A stretch of 64,000 nt of DNA from Spirosoma validum (GTDB lineage Bacteria > Bacteroidota > Bacteroidia > Cytophagales > Spirosomataceae): NCBI RefSeq assembly GCF_014699035.1, contig NZ_JACXAA010000008.1, forward strand, positions 248,001 to 312,000. The letters are read 5' to 3'. The notes beneath the pieces were generated by a model that was not told the origin of the DNA, did not search any database, and saw only the letters and a program-made list of their open reading frames with translations. Positions within the stretch are counted from its first letter, which is position 1; each line of letters starts with the position of its first letter. Shown here in pieces: positions 26,827-34,985 of the stretch. Both the position numbers and the translations under genes were made by a program.

Positions 26827-28059
26827 TTATCGGACTGTCTCCCATACCTGAAAAGCCTCTCCTGCGCCAAATTTAGACCGCTCAACTGGAAGTTCCATGA
26901 AGGCGTCGGCGGCTAATAAGTTGGCAAAATCGGCGGAGCCGGAACCGGGTAGTGGATGAGCCAGGATTCGGCCGTCGGGTTCTGACGTAAGTCGAACAGG
27001 CAGAAAATACGTAACGGTGGGTTTGAACGTAGCATCTTCGGCCAATTGTGCATAACGTGTTGGGAGGGAAGTCAGCCCAAGCGACGCGCGCAGATAAGGC
27101 AATACGTAGCGATACGCACATAACACCGTCGAAACCGGGTTTCCGGGAAGACCAAAAACTGTTTTATTGGTAGCCGTACCGAACCAAAGGGGTTTGCCCG
27201 GCCGTTGCTCGATTTTATGGAAATGTTTCTGAACGCCTAACTGCGCCAGAACATCTGGGACAAAGTCTGCCTTGCCAGCGGATACGCCACCGCTCAGAAT
27301 CAATACGTCGTTTTCGGAAAGTAGTGTTGCCAGACGATCCTTAAGAATCGCTTCGTTATCAACGATATGGTGCAACGTAGCCTGAATACCCAGCGATTTC
27401 AGCGCAGCTCGCAACATGTACGTATTGGAGCGCCGGATCTGGTAGGGCAGGGGTGCATCACCAACGTCAACTAATTCATCGCCGGTTGAAATGAGCGCTA
27501 CATGGGGTAGCGTTGTTACGGTCAACTGGGTTTGCCCGACCGATGCCGCAACGGCCAATTCCGAGGGACCGAGACGCGTACCGACTGGTAGTAATTCGTC
27601 TCCTGCCCGACGATCTGTAGCGCGGGGGTGAAGATGCTGGCCTTTTTCTATATCGCCAATCGTGATCGTTGCTTGCCCCGCCGAAATATTGACGTCTTCA
27701 TAGCGAATAACCGTATCAACGCCTACCGGTAACATCGCGCCGGTCATTACTTCCAGGCACGTATTGGCCTCACTTAGCGTCTGCTGCGGCTGACCGGCGA
27801 ATTGCGTACCAACTATACGGAACTCACGCTGCCCCGCCTGGTAATCTGCGAAGCGAATGGCAATTCCATCCATCGCTACCCGATCGAATGGCGGAAAATC
27901 ACGGTCAGCATAAACGGCGTTACGTAGTACGCGACCGTCAGCGTCTGCGAGCGAAACGATTTCAGTGGGTAATGTCAGCCGATGTTGTTGAGTAAGGGCA
28001 AAAGCTTCGAAAACGGAAAGCATGGGAAGAGTGATGATTTGTGTAGTAATATTCGGCAT
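26827..28059 (-). CDS. moeA: Molybdopterin molybdenumtransferase MoeA
   Basis: Inserts molybdate into adenylylated molybdopterin to form Mo-cofactor. The 410-residue protein shows DRDFPPFDRVAMDGIA at the N-terminus, a beta-rich domain II, and the MPT-binding domain with LISTGDELVDVG, LILSGGVSAGKADFVPDVL and FGLPGNPVSTVLCAYRYVLP. A C-terminal beta domain IV follows. ATG 28059 is used; MLSVFEAF, 12 residues in, is an alternative start closer to canonical MoeA. It is divergent from moaC-mobA, from which it is separated by a toxin-antitoxin pair. Confidence 0.94.
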   Translation of the reverse strand: MPNITTQIITLPMLSVFEAFALTQQHRLTLPTEIVSLADADGRVLRNAVYADRDFPPFDRVAMDGIAIRFADYQAGQREFRIVGTQFAGQPQQTLSEANTCLEVMTGAMLPVGVDTVIRYEDVNISAGQATITIGDIEKGQHLHPRATDRRAGDELLPVGTRLGPSELAVAASVGQTQLTVTTLPHVALISTGDELVDVGDAPLPYQIRRSNTYMLRAALKSLGIQATLHHIVDNEAILKDRLATLLSENDVLILSGGVSAGKADFVPDVLAQLGVQKHFHKIEQRPGKPLWFGTATNKTVFGLPGNPVSTVLCAYRYVLPYLRASLGLTSLPTRYAQLAEDATFKPTVTYFLPVRLTSEPDGRILAHPLPGSGSADFANLLAADAFMELPVERSKFGAGEAFQVWETVR

Positions 28060-28114
28060 TTATTACTGGATTCGCCAGCCTATCCCTAATTCATTAATGA
28101 GTGGCTTTTTTTCT

Positions 28115-28139
28115 TATATTTGTTAATCACAATTAACAA
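28115..28139 (+). promoter_or_regulatory. Promoter -7 element overlapped by palindromic operator (TA operon)
   Basis: TATATTTG at 28115-28122 is a perfect -7 match. Overlapping it, TTGTTAAT (28120-28127) and ATTAACAA (28132-28139) form an 8-bp inverted repeat with 4-base centre. The position over the transcription start and just before the antitoxin ATG at 28150 is what an autoregulatory toxin-antitoxin operator should look like. Confidence 0.65.
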
Positions 28140-28149
28140 TAATTAAGTC

Positions 28150-28443
28150 ATGGCTACAGAGATTGTCAGTAATTATAAAAATTTAGTTGCTCAAATCGGT
28201 ATGCTTATTGACATCGCTGGCTACCGAAATGATTACGTAGCTAAAAAAATAGGCCTATCCTCTGCCAGCTTTGCTACGAAGAAAAAACGGCAAAGTTTCT
28301 CCGTTGACGAAGTTGAAAAAATAATACAAATTATTGAAAATGAGGATGTAGATGACTACCTAATGGTGAAAATCATGGAGTCTCGAAAAGACGAGCCAAC
28401 CCTTTCCTTGGCAGAGTTTAAGACTCAGATGGGATGGAAATAA
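28150..28443 (+). CDS. Putative antitoxin (HTH-like), toxin-antitoxin pair
   Basis: A 97-residue helical protein preceding a RelE-like gene, overlapping it by 10 bases. The central part (YRNDYVAKKIGLSSASFATKKK, with a further helix FSVDEVEKIIQII) looks like a short XRE-style helix-turn-helix, and the acidic C-terminal region (ESRKDEPTLSLAEFK) is likely the toxin-binding tail. It would bind the palindrome at 28120-28139 and neutralise the toxin. This assignment rests on size, order, overlap and operator, not on a close family match. Confidence 0.72.
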   Translation: MATEIVSNYKNLVAQIGMLIDIAGYRNDYVAKKIGLSSASFATKKKRQSFSVDEVEKIIQIIENEDVDDYLMVKIMESRKDEPTLSLAEFKTQMGWK

Positions 28444-28733
28444 CCGTACGTAAATCGTTCATCAAGGAACTGAAAAAACTGCCATCTAAAATTCAGCAAT
28501 CTGTTAGAACTATTTTAGAAGAATTAGAAGAGGCTACCGATCTGGAAAATTCTGGCGTAGACTATAAATATATGGAAGGTCAGAAACAAGGTCAGAATTA
28601 TTATCGCATTCGGGTTGGTAGTTGGCGGATGGGTGGTGAGTACACGCCACCAGTCAACGAGCAAACGGCTGCTTCTGTTATCATCACGATTTTGAGCAGA
28701 GGAGACATTTACAAGAAATTTCCCCCAAAATAG
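28434..28733 (+). CDS. RelE/ParE-superfamily toxin
   Basis: A 99-residue basic protein with the RelE-like fold pattern: two N-terminal helices (VRKSFIKELKKLPSKIQQSVRTIL), then beta strands with YYRIRVGSWRMGGEY, equivalent to YRxRVGxYRI of the family, and a last strand with IITILSRGDIYKKFPPK. RelE-type toxins cleave mRNA on the ribosome; ParE-type toxins poison gyrase; the sequence does not decide between them. It overlaps the upstream antitoxin frame. A+T-richer than the flanking Mo-cofactor genes, suggesting acquisition. Confidence 0.82.
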   Translation: MEITVRKSFIKELKKLPSKIQQSVRTILEELEEATDLENSGVDYKYMEGQKQGQNYYRIRVGSWRMGGEYTPPVNEQTAASVIITILSRGDIYKKFPPK

Positions 28734-28793
28734 GCTTTTCTTCGACTAAAAATATGACAGTCGAGTGCCAGACTGTACACTATTCTCTCAATT

Positions 28794-29267
28794 ATGAACT
28801 CATTTTCTCATCTCAACGCCGAAGAAAATCCCGCCATGGTGGACGTAGGTGCTAAAACCGTTACGCGCCGGACAGCCCGCGCCCGGAGCGTAGTGGCACT
28901 GAATTCCGAAATCATGCAACACCTGAATGGTACGGATATTACCACTAAAAAAGGTCCTGTCTTTCAGACCGCGATCATTGCCGGAACAATGGCGGCCAAA
29001 CGTACCGACGACCTGATTCCACTTTGCCATTCACTGGGTTTGGATAATTGCCAGATAACCATTACGACTGAGGGGAACGATGCCATCGTAGATTGTCTGG
29101 TAGCTACCGAAGGAAAAACGGGAGTCGAAATGGAGGCCTTGGTTGGCGCATCGGTAGCCGCTTTGACGATCTACGACATGTGCAAAGCCTTCTCGCACGA
29201 CATCGTTATTAAAGAAACCAAGCTCATGGAAAAAACGGGCGGCAAACGCGATTTTCGACGTGACTAA
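28794..29267 (+). CDS. moaC: Cyclic pyranopterin monophosphate synthase MoaC
   Basis: Converts the MoaA product into cyclic pyranopterin monophosphate, the first stable Mo-cofactor intermediate. The 157-residue protein has AMVDVGAKTVTRRTARA, a LIPLCHSLGLDNCQI stretch with the active-site His, KTGVEMEALVGASVAALTIYD and the closing KLMEKTGGKRDF. Ser replaces the usual Pro in CHPLxL. The frame overlaps mobA by 8 bases. moaA, moaD, moaE and mogA are not in this window. Confidence 0.95.
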   Translation: MNSFSHLNAEENPAMVDVGAKTVTRRTARARSVVALNSEIMQHLNGTDITTKKGPVFQTAIIAGTMAAKRTDDLIPLCHSLGLDNCQITITTEGNDAIVDCLVATEGKTGVEMEALVGASVAALTIYDMCKAFSHDIVIKETKLMEKTGGKRDFRRD

Positions 29268-29832
29268 ACTAAACGGACTCATCCTGACGGGCGGACGTAG
29301 TATGCGCATGGGGCAGGATAAATCGCAACTGGTTTATCACGAAAAGCCTCAGCGTGAACACCTGACCGACTTACTTAAGCCGTATTGCAGCGTTGTATAT
29401 TGGTCGGTGAACGTAGCGCAGGCACATGAGCTAGCCGATTCCGAACAGCTACGTATCGTCGACGCCTTTGATCTACCCGGTCCATTGAATGGCATCCTCT
29501 CGGCGTTAACATACGATCCGGAAGCCGCCTGGTTCGTCGTCGCCTGCGACATGCCGTTGTTAACCGTTCTATCGCTCGATGCGCTTGTGAAGGGACGTAA
29601 CGAAGCAAAAATGGCGACGGTGTTTTATGATTCGGATGGGCAGTTGCCGGAACCACTTCTGGGAATCTACGAACCTGCCTTCGGCCCAGTTATACAACAA
29701 GCCGTTAAAAATGGCGTTTACTCTCCTCGTCAGCTTCTCCAGCAAAACGATAGTCAATTATTGACTGCACCCGATTTGCGCGAACTGACAAACATCAACG
29801 ACCCGTCGGCAAGAGCAAAACTGGATTCGTGA
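29260..29832 (+). CDS. mobA: Molybdenum cofactor guanylyltransferase (MobA-like)
   Basis: A 190-residue nucleotidyltransferase: LNGLILTGGRSMRMGQDKSQL is the GTP-binding loop (LxGGxSxRMGxDK), PGPLNGILSAL and VACDMPLL are the remaining MobA motifs, including the metal-binding Asp. It would attach GMP to molybdopterin for bis-MGD enzymes. GTG at 29260 overlaps the moaC stop by 8 bases, indicating coupling. The distinction from MocA (CMP) rests on overall MobA resemblance. Confidence 0.85.
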   Translation: MTKLNGLILTGGRSMRMGQDKSQLVYHEKPQREHLTDLLKPYCSVVYWSVNVAQAHELADSEQLRIVDAFDLPGPLNGILSALTYDPEAAWFVVACDMPLLTVLSLDALVKGRNEAKMATVFYDSDGQLPEPLLGIYEPAFGPVIQQAVKNGVYSPRQLLQQNDSQLLTAPDLRELTNINDPSARAKLDS

Positions 29833-29874
29833 ACATCAGGATAAAATGAGGGTTCATACGTAAAACGAATTCCT

Positions 29875-30528
29875 ATGAATCCACTACGTCATCTGCTGTT
29901 GGGCGCTGGATCTTTTTTGCTCGGAAATATAGCCTCGGCGCAACGTGTGACTCCTTCCCCTGAACTCCGGGCGTTCAGCGAACAACGAATTAAACACCAG
30001 AAAACACTTGGGCTGACACTTGGCAGTTTTGCGCTGGCTAACATCGCCGTTGGTGCGATAGCTGCCGGGCAAACCTCAGGCGAGACGAAGTATTTTCACA
30101 AAATGAACGTCTACTGGAACCTGGTCAATCTGGGTATTGCCGGATTCGGTCTACTGGGATCTCGTAAAGGGAGCGCTGATTCAGAAACGCTGGCCGATGC
30201 AATCCGGAAACATGAGAACATGAAGCAGATTTTGCTTATCAACACAGGTTTGGACGTAGCCTACGTAGTGGGTGGTGCTTATTTGCGTGAGCGTGCCCGG
30301 TCTGGATTGGCCCAGCCTGGATTGGCCCGGCCTGGATTGGCGAATTCGCAGCCCGACAAGTCCGACCAATTAAACGGCTATGGCAAATCGATTATGGTAC
30401 AGGGTGGTTTTTTGCTGGCCTTTGATCTGGTCAACTATTTCATTTTCAAAAAGCGGGGTGATAAACAAGAGCGTCTATTGCTCTCATCTGGGCTCAGCGG
30501 TGTGGGTGTTGCCTTCGCTATTCGATAG
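29875..30528 (+). CDS. Hypothetical membrane protein with short tandem repeat
   Basis: A 217-residue protein of unknown family. It has a signal-like start (LLLGAGSFLLGNIASAQ), then hydrophobic segments around residues 45-65, 80-97, 118-135 and 172-190, giving a polytopic membrane pattern. A polar linker at about 143-158 is built from three near-identical GLAQP/GLARP/GLANS units encoded by a 15-base tandem repeat. It follows mobA by 42 bases but no functional link to Mo-cofactor is evident. Confidence 0.6.
   Translation: MNPLRHLLLGAGSFLLGNIASAQRVTPSPELRAFSEQRIKHQKTLGLTLGSFALANIAVGAIAAGQTSGETKYFHKMNVYWNLVNLGIAGFGLLGSRKGSADSETLADAIRKHENMKQILLINTGLDVAYVVGGAYLRERARSGLAQPGLARPGLANSQPDKSDQLNGYGKSIMVQGGFLLAFDLVNYFIFKKRGDKQERLLLSSGLSGVGVAFAIR
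30302..30341 (+). repeat. 15-bp tandem repeat in coding sequence
   Basis: About 2.7 copies of CTGGATTGGCCCAGC (with one A-to-G change) encode the Gly-Leu-Ala-x-Pro repeats. In-frame unit length means copy-number changes would not shift the frame. Confidence 0.9.
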
Positions 30529-30641
30529 GCTACCGGACTGTTCAGGGCTGTTTGGAAAGTTAAGCTTTACATGAACTAATCAGAATTTTGCGCCGTTCTG
30601 CGATAATTTACTAATCGCACTGGACTGAGTGCAACGTAGCG

Positions 30642-31427
30642 ATGCAACCTCATTTACAACCGTTTCGGACATTCATTACAAAAGCCATTGAGTCGATTCA
30701 GCAGGACCCCGATGCTGTCGGTTTGGCGGCAGGCGGCTCCTGGGCATCAGGCGACGTAGACGCATATTCGGACCTTGACTTGGTGCTGGTGACGAATCAA
30801 AAAATAGCACCTGAGCTGGAAAATATGCAGGTATACGCAGCAAAATTAGGGTCTTTGCTGGCGTCTTTTCAGGGCGATCATGTGGGCGAGCCCCGGTTGC
30901 TGATTGCGCTTTATGAATCATCACTGCTGCATGTGGATATCAAGTTCTTAACGCCCGGTGAATTTCATGATCGGGTTGAAGATCCGATTGTTCTCTGGGA
31001 GCGTGAGGAAATTTTGACGAACATTATTCAGCAATCGACGGCGCAATATCCACCCTTTGACTTCCAATATACCGAAGATCGTTTTTGGATTTGGGCACAT
31101 TATGCCGCCCTGAAGATTGGTCGCGGGGAATATTTTGAAGCGATTGATTTTCTGGCTTTTGTGCGTAATGCGGTGATCGGGCCGATGCTGCACCTCAAAA
31201 ATTCGAGTCTACCGCGCGGAGTTCGTCGGGCGGAAACGACGTTTGGCGTAACGGAACTCGCCCGACTTCGAAAGACCGTGGCCATGCCCGACCGCGATGT
31301 ATTGGTGAGTAGTTTATGGGAGGTCATGTACCTTTACGAATCGTTGCGGGATGCACTGGCTCCGGAAACATTCCAGAAAAACACAGCTGCGCAATTAGCC
31401 GTTACACGATACGTGGCTGCTCTTTGA
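30642..31427 (+). CDS. Nucleotidyltransferase (aminoglycoside adenylyltransferase-like)
   Basis: A 261-residue Pol-beta-fold nucleotidyltransferase. The motif GGSWASGDVDAYSDLDLVLV (about 31-50) supplies Gly-Ser and the Asp-x-Asp metal pair, and LLHVDIKFL near 106 gives the third Asp. The C-terminal half is helical (RFWIWAHYAALKIGRGEYFEAIDFL). This architecture resembles streptomycin or lincosamide adenylyltransferases, but the substrate cannot be predicted and a housekeeping role is equally possible. It is preceded by a GCTACGT-type word 11 bases before the ATG. Confidence 0.78.
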   Translation: MQPHLQPFRTFITKAIESIQQDPDAVGLAAGGSWASGDVDAYSDLDLVLVTNQKIAPELENMQVYAAKLGSLLASFQGDHVGEPRLLIALYESSLLHVDIKFLTPGEFHDRVEDPIVLWEREEILTNIIQQSTAQYPPFDFQYTEDRFWIWAHYAALKIGRGEYFEAIDFLAFVRNAVIGPMLHLKNSSLPRGVRRAETTFGVTELARLRKTVAMPDRDVLVSSLWEVMYLYESLRDALAPETFQKNTAAQLAVTRYVAAL

Positions 31428-31474
31428 GACTTGACATACGCTTAAAACCAGCGACTTCGTTTCGCTAATACATA

Positions 31475-31951
31475 ATGGCAAACCAGGATGAATATTTTTT
31501 GCGCGAGGCTATCCAATTGGCTCGCGAAGGCATGACAACCGGACAGGGTGGGCCATTTGGTTCGGTTGTTGTTCGTAATGGGGAAATCATAGGGCGCGGG
31601 TGCAATCAGGTCACGTCAACTAATGACCCAACGGCCCATGCGGAGGTCGTTGCCATTCGTGATGCTTGTCGAAATCTCGGTACGTTTCAACTGGAAGGCT
31701 GTACGCTTTATGCTTCCTGCGAGCCTTGCCCCATGTGTTTAGGCGCCATTTACTGGGCGCGACCCAGCCGGATTGTGTACGGAGCGTTTCACTCCGATGC
31801 CGCCGGAGCGGGTTTCGACGATCAGTTTATTTATGAAGAATTAGACAAAACGCGCGAACAGCGCCATATTCCGATGCACCAACTCCTGCGTGACGAAGCC
31901 GATAAGGTTTTTCAGGAATGGATAGCATTGGAAAAGCGAATTCCATATTGA
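31475..31951 (+). CDS. guaD: Guanine deaminase (GuaD type)
   Basis: A 158-residue CDA-superfamily enzyme. The zinc site is visible as HAEV (His and catalytic Glu) and CEPCPMC (two Cys). Flanking sequences NDPTAHAEVVAIRDACRNLGT and CEPCPMCLGAIYWARPSRIVYG closely match the B. subtilis guanine deaminase GuaD, and the AAGAGFDDQFIYEEL segment is typical of it rather than of the tRNA deaminase TadA. It converts guanine to xanthine in purine salvage. Confidence 0.88.
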   Translation: MANQDEYFLREAIQLAREGMTTGQGGPFGSVVVRNGEIIGRGCNQVTSTNDPTAHAEVVAIRDACRNLGTFQLEGCTLYASCEPCPMCLGAIYWARPSRIVYGAFHSDAAGAGFDDQFIYEELDKTREQRHIPMHQLLRDEADKVFQEWIALEKRIPY

Positions 31952-31953
31952 TA

Positions 31954-32030
31954 TAGAGACGCAAGGTATTACATCTCTTGTGCATCCGCCGAAACCATCC
32001 GGATATGAAACGCGAGGGGTTGCGTCTCTA
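31954..32030. repeat. Interspersed inverted repeat (TAGAGACGCAA type)
   Basis: TAGAGACGCAA at 31954-31964 and its exact reverse complement TTGCGTCTCTA at 32020-32030 frame 55 bases. From memory, similar TAGAGACGC inverted repeats are dispersed in Bacteroidota and other genomes. The right arm contributes the -33 TTG of the downstream promoter. Confidence 0.7.
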
Positions 32031-32048
32031 CAAAAAGCTGTACTTTTG
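32020..32048 (+). promoter_or_regulatory. Promoter of the kdn/kds operon
   Basis: TTG (32020-32022), 18-base spacer, TACTTTTG (32041-32048). The ATG of kdnA is 61 bases further on. The -33 element lies inside the right arm of an inverted repeat. Confidence 0.72.
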
Positions 32049-32109
32049 CAAAAAATAGGTTCGCTTGAAAAATCACATTGCCGAAGCGACCTTCTAAACT
32101 GATTTTGAT

Positions 32110-33315
32110 ATGCCAGGAATGGAATTTTTTGGAGCGGCCGAGCGCAAGGAAATCAACGATGTGCTTGAGACCGGCATCCTGTTTCGGTATAATCACGAAG
32201 CACAACGTAACAATATCTACAAAGCTCGCGAGTTCGAAGCTGAGGTCGCTAAAGTTGTTGGTGCCAAATACGCGCATGCTGTGTCGAGCGGATCGACCGC
32301 CGTTTTGTGCGCTTTAGCTGCTGCCGGGATCGGCGCGGGCGATGAGGTCATTGTGCCGCCTTTCACGTACATCGCTACAGTCGAAGCCGTACTGATGATT
32401 GGTGCTCTACCCGTTTTCGCTGATATTGACGATACGCTTTGTCTGAGCGCTGAAGGCATTCGCAAGGTCATTACGCCCAAAACCAAAGCCATTTGCCTGG
32501 TGCATATGTGTGGTCAAATGGCTGACATGGATGCGATTATGACTATTGTGAATGAGCATAATTTAGTCTTGGTGGAAGATGCTGGCCAGGCGATGGGCGC
32601 ATCGTACAAAGGAACGTCAACAGGATTATGGGGTAAGACCGGCGCATACTCGTTCGATTTTTTCAAGATCGCAACGGCGGGCGAAGGTGGTATCATGGTT
32701 ACGAATGACGAAACTGCGTATAAACACGCTGATTCGTATTCCGATCATGGGCACGACCACGTTGGCTCAAACCGGGGCATGGAACAACACCCGATTCTAG
32801 GCTTCAACTACCGGATCAGTGAACTTCATGCCGCGGTTGGCCTAGTGCAAACACGCCGGGTACCCGAGATTATCAAGAACAACAATGCGCACAAAACTCG
32901 GCTGATGTCGGCACTGGCGAACGTACCAGGTCTGTCATTTGCGCGAATTCCGGACGCGGACGGGGATTCCGCTACATTCCTGAATCTGCTACTAGCCGAT
33001 ACGGATTCTGCACAACGTACCGTCGCTGAACTGAACGCTGCGGGCGTGGGCGGGTTCAACTACTGGTTCACGAATATGTATCATTTCATCAACCAGTGGG
33101 ATCACATCAAGCAAATGCGGACGGCTTCGGCGCTGGCCATACAAAAATTCGGTGTTCCACAGGACTATTCGACTCTCGATATTCCTAATGCACAAGCGAC
33201 TATCGGTCGATTGATTTCGTTTGGTATTCGGGCGTCATGGTCAACGGAAGAAGTAGATAAACTAGCTTCTAACATCGAAGCGGCTGTTCGGAAAGCCACC
33301 CTGGTTGAAGCATAA
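32110..33315 (+). CDS. kdnA: 8-amino-3,8-dideoxy-manno-octulosonate synthase KdnA (DegT-family aminotransferase)
   Basis: A 401-residue PLP-dependent aminotransferase of the DegT/DnrJ/EryC1/StrS family. The opening MPGMEFFGAAERKEINDVLE and internal GAGDEVIVPPFTYIATVEA, LVHMCGQMADMD, GHDHVGSNRGMEQHPI resemble Shewanella KdnA. PLP lysine is Lys186 in SFDFFKIATAGEGG, with Asp157 (VEDAGQ) for the pyridine nitrogen. It transaminates the 8-oxo-Kdo made by KdnB to Kdo8N. It is the first gene of the operon and is followed after 29 bases by kdnB. The pairing with kdnB and kds genes supports the specific call over other sugar aminotransferases. Confidence 0.88.
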   Translation: MPGMEFFGAAERKEINDVLETGILFRYNHEAQRNNIYKAREFEAEVAKVVGAKYAHAVSSGSTAVLCALAAAGIGAGDEVIVPPFTYIATVEAVLMIGALPVFADIDDTLCLSAEGIRKVITPKTKAICLVHMCGQMADMDAIMTIVNEHNLVLVEDAGQAMGASYKGTSTGLWGKTGAYSFDFFKIATAGEGGIMVTNDETAYKHADSYSDHGHDHVGSNRGMEQHPILGFNYRISELHAAVGLVQTRRVPEIIKNNNAHKTRLMSALANVPGLSFARIPDADGDSATFLNLLLADTDSAQRTVAELNAAGVGGFNYWFTNMYHFINQWDHIKQMRTASALAIQKFGVPQDYSTLDIPNAQATIGRLISFGIRASWSTEEVDKLASNIEAAVRKATLVEA

Positions 33316-33344
33316 TTTCTCCGCCTTTATGGCTTAACAACAAA

Positions 33345-34448
33345 ATGGTAGCTGCACAGACACAAACCACGCATAAAAACTTCAAGGGGATCGAGAAAAC
33401 GGTTTTCGGTCGCGGATGCTTCTCTCAACTCGACGAAATTCTAGCCCCAAAACGAGCAGACAACGAAGGATATTTTGTCTTTCTGGTCGATAACTATTTC
33501 AAAGGTAAACCCCTCGAAGGTCGCGTTCCAGTTCATCCCGAAGATGTAACGTATTACATCAGCGTTGAAGAACACGAGCCAACCACCGATCAGATCGATC
33601 AACTTCGCGACGAAATTCTGGCGAAGAAAGGCCTGCCGTCGGGGATCGTCGGTATTGGTGGCGGCAGTATCATGGATATTGCGAAAGCACTGTCGCTAAT
33701 GCTGACCAACGAAGGCTCATCGACGCTCTACCAGGGCTTGAACCTGATCAAAAAACCGGGTATTTATCACGTTGGCGTACCTACCATTTCCGGTACTGGA
33801 GCCGAAGTTTCGATGACCGCCGTACTGACTGGCCCCGTTAAAAAACTGGGTCTTAAATGTGAATGGACGGTGTTCAATCAGGTTGTTCTTGATCCTGAAC
33901 TGATTGCCAGTGTACCGCGTAACTGGTGGTTCTATACCGGCATGGATACGTACATTCATTGCATTGAGTCGGAGAATGGCCGGATGAACAACGCGTATTC
34001 GCATGCTTACGCTGAGCAGGCCATGAAGCTCTGCCGCGAAGTATACCTGGGCGAAAACTCTGGCCAGACGCCTGAAAATGATGATAAACTGATGGTCGCT
34101 TCGCTGATGGGTGGGCTTAGTCTGACGTACTCCGAAGTAGGCGTTTGTCACGCGTTGAGCTACGGTCTGTCGAAGATTCTGGGAACGCGGCACTGTTACG
34201 CCAACTGCCTGATCATGAATCATCTGGAGGATTATTATCCGCAGGGTGTAGCTGAGTTCAAAGAAATGGTCGCGTATCACCAGATCGATTTACCGCAAGG
34301 TTTATCGAAAGACTGGAGTGACGATATCCTTACACAGATGGCGCACGTATCATACAATCTGCCGCATATGTGGCTACACGCTATTGGCGACAACTGGCAG
34401 GAGGTCATCACAATTGATCTGCTAAAAGATCTGTTTCGACGTTTGTAG
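33345..34448 (+). CDS. kdnB: 3-deoxy-manno-octulosonate 8-oxidase KdnB (iron-containing alcohol dehydrogenase)
   Basis: A 367-residue type III metal-dependent alcohol dehydrogenase. NAD-binding loop GIGGGSIMDIAKAL (about 103-116), VGVPTISGTGAEVS, and metal ligands in GMDTYIHCIES, GVCHALSYGL and GTRHCYANC are visible. In Shewanella KdnB oxidises C8 of Kdo to the aldehyde for KdnA. Placement directly after kdnA and in one operon with kdsA and kdsB makes this assignment much more likely than a general alcohol dehydrogenase. Confidence 0.88.
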   Translation: MVAAQTQTTHKNFKGIEKTVFGRGCFSQLDEILAPKRADNEGYFVFLVDNYFKGKPLEGRVPVHPEDVTYYISVEEHEPTTDQIDQLRDEILAKKGLPSGIVGIGGGSIMDIAKALSLMLTNEGSSTLYQGLNLIKKPGIYHVGVPTISGTGAEVSMTAVLTGPVKKLGLKCEWTVFNQVVLDPELIASVPRNWWFYTGMDTYIHCIESENGRMNNAYSHAYAEQAMKLCREVYLGENSGQTPENDDKLMVASLMGGLSLTYSEVGVCHALSYGLSKILGTRHCYANCLIMNHLEDYYPQGVAEFKEMVAYHQIDLPQGLSKDWSDDILTQMAHVSYNLPHMWLHAIGDNWQEVITIDLLKDLFRRL

Positions 34449-34468
34449 TAAACTTTTGCCGATAGCTG

Positions 34469-34972
34469 ATGAAGAACCTACTTAGAATTGCCTTCATTAT
34501 CCTTACCGTATCGGTGAACATCGGATGCGACCAGGTGTCGAAAACTATCGTTAGAGAAAAGATGGGCTATGGCGGAAGCATCCAGCTTTTGAACAGCCAT
34601 CTGACTATTACAAAGGTCGAAAATACAGGCGCTTTCTTAAGTTTGGGCGATTCATGGCCACCACTGCTTAAAAGTATACTGTTACTTGCTTTGCCCGTAC
34701 TTGCTATCATTTTAGGATTTGCCTATTTGCTGTTCAAATTCAATACGCCCCGCCTATTTGTCATTGGTGCGTGTTTTATCATTGGTGGCGGCATTGGTAA
34801 TATTATCGACCGGATGGCATACGGCTCGGTAACTGATTTCCTGCACATCAGTTTCGGTATTCTTCAAACCGGCATCTTCAATATGGCTGATGTATCAGTC
34901 ATGGTTGGTGCCGGCCTTATTTTGCTTAATTCCTTTCTGAAACCTCAGGGGGATGACAGTCAACTTATTTAA
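34469..34972 (+). CDS. lspA: Lipoprotein signal peptidase (LspA)
   Basis: A 167-residue aspartyl peptidase with four membrane helices that removes signal peptides from prolipoproteins in the inner membrane. Catalytic aspartates are Asp114 (NIIDR) and Asp141 (FNMADV); CDQVSK at residue 20-25 and NTGAFLSLG (52-60) are conserved. It is embedded between kdnB and kdsA in the same operon, so it is transcribed with Kdo genes; no direct functional connection is known. Confidence 0.93.
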   Translation: MKNLLRIAFIILTVSVNIGCDQVSKTIVREKMGYGGSIQLLNSHLTITKVENTGAFLSLGDSWPPLLKSILLLALPVLAIILGFAYLLFKFNTPRLFVIGACFIIGGGIGNIIDRMAYGSVTDFLHISFGILQTGIFNMADVSVMVGAGLILLNSFLKPQGDDSQLI

Positions 34973-34985
34973 AAACGACAAATCA

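Noticed and set aside
30642-31427. Aminoglycoside-resistance gene
   Set aside because: Only the nucleotidyltransferase motif is evident; no resistance-gene context or mobile element is present.
31954-32030. Small RNA or riboswitch before kdnA
   Set aside because: Most of the element lies upstream of the predicted transcription start; the inverted arms fit a dispersed repeat better.
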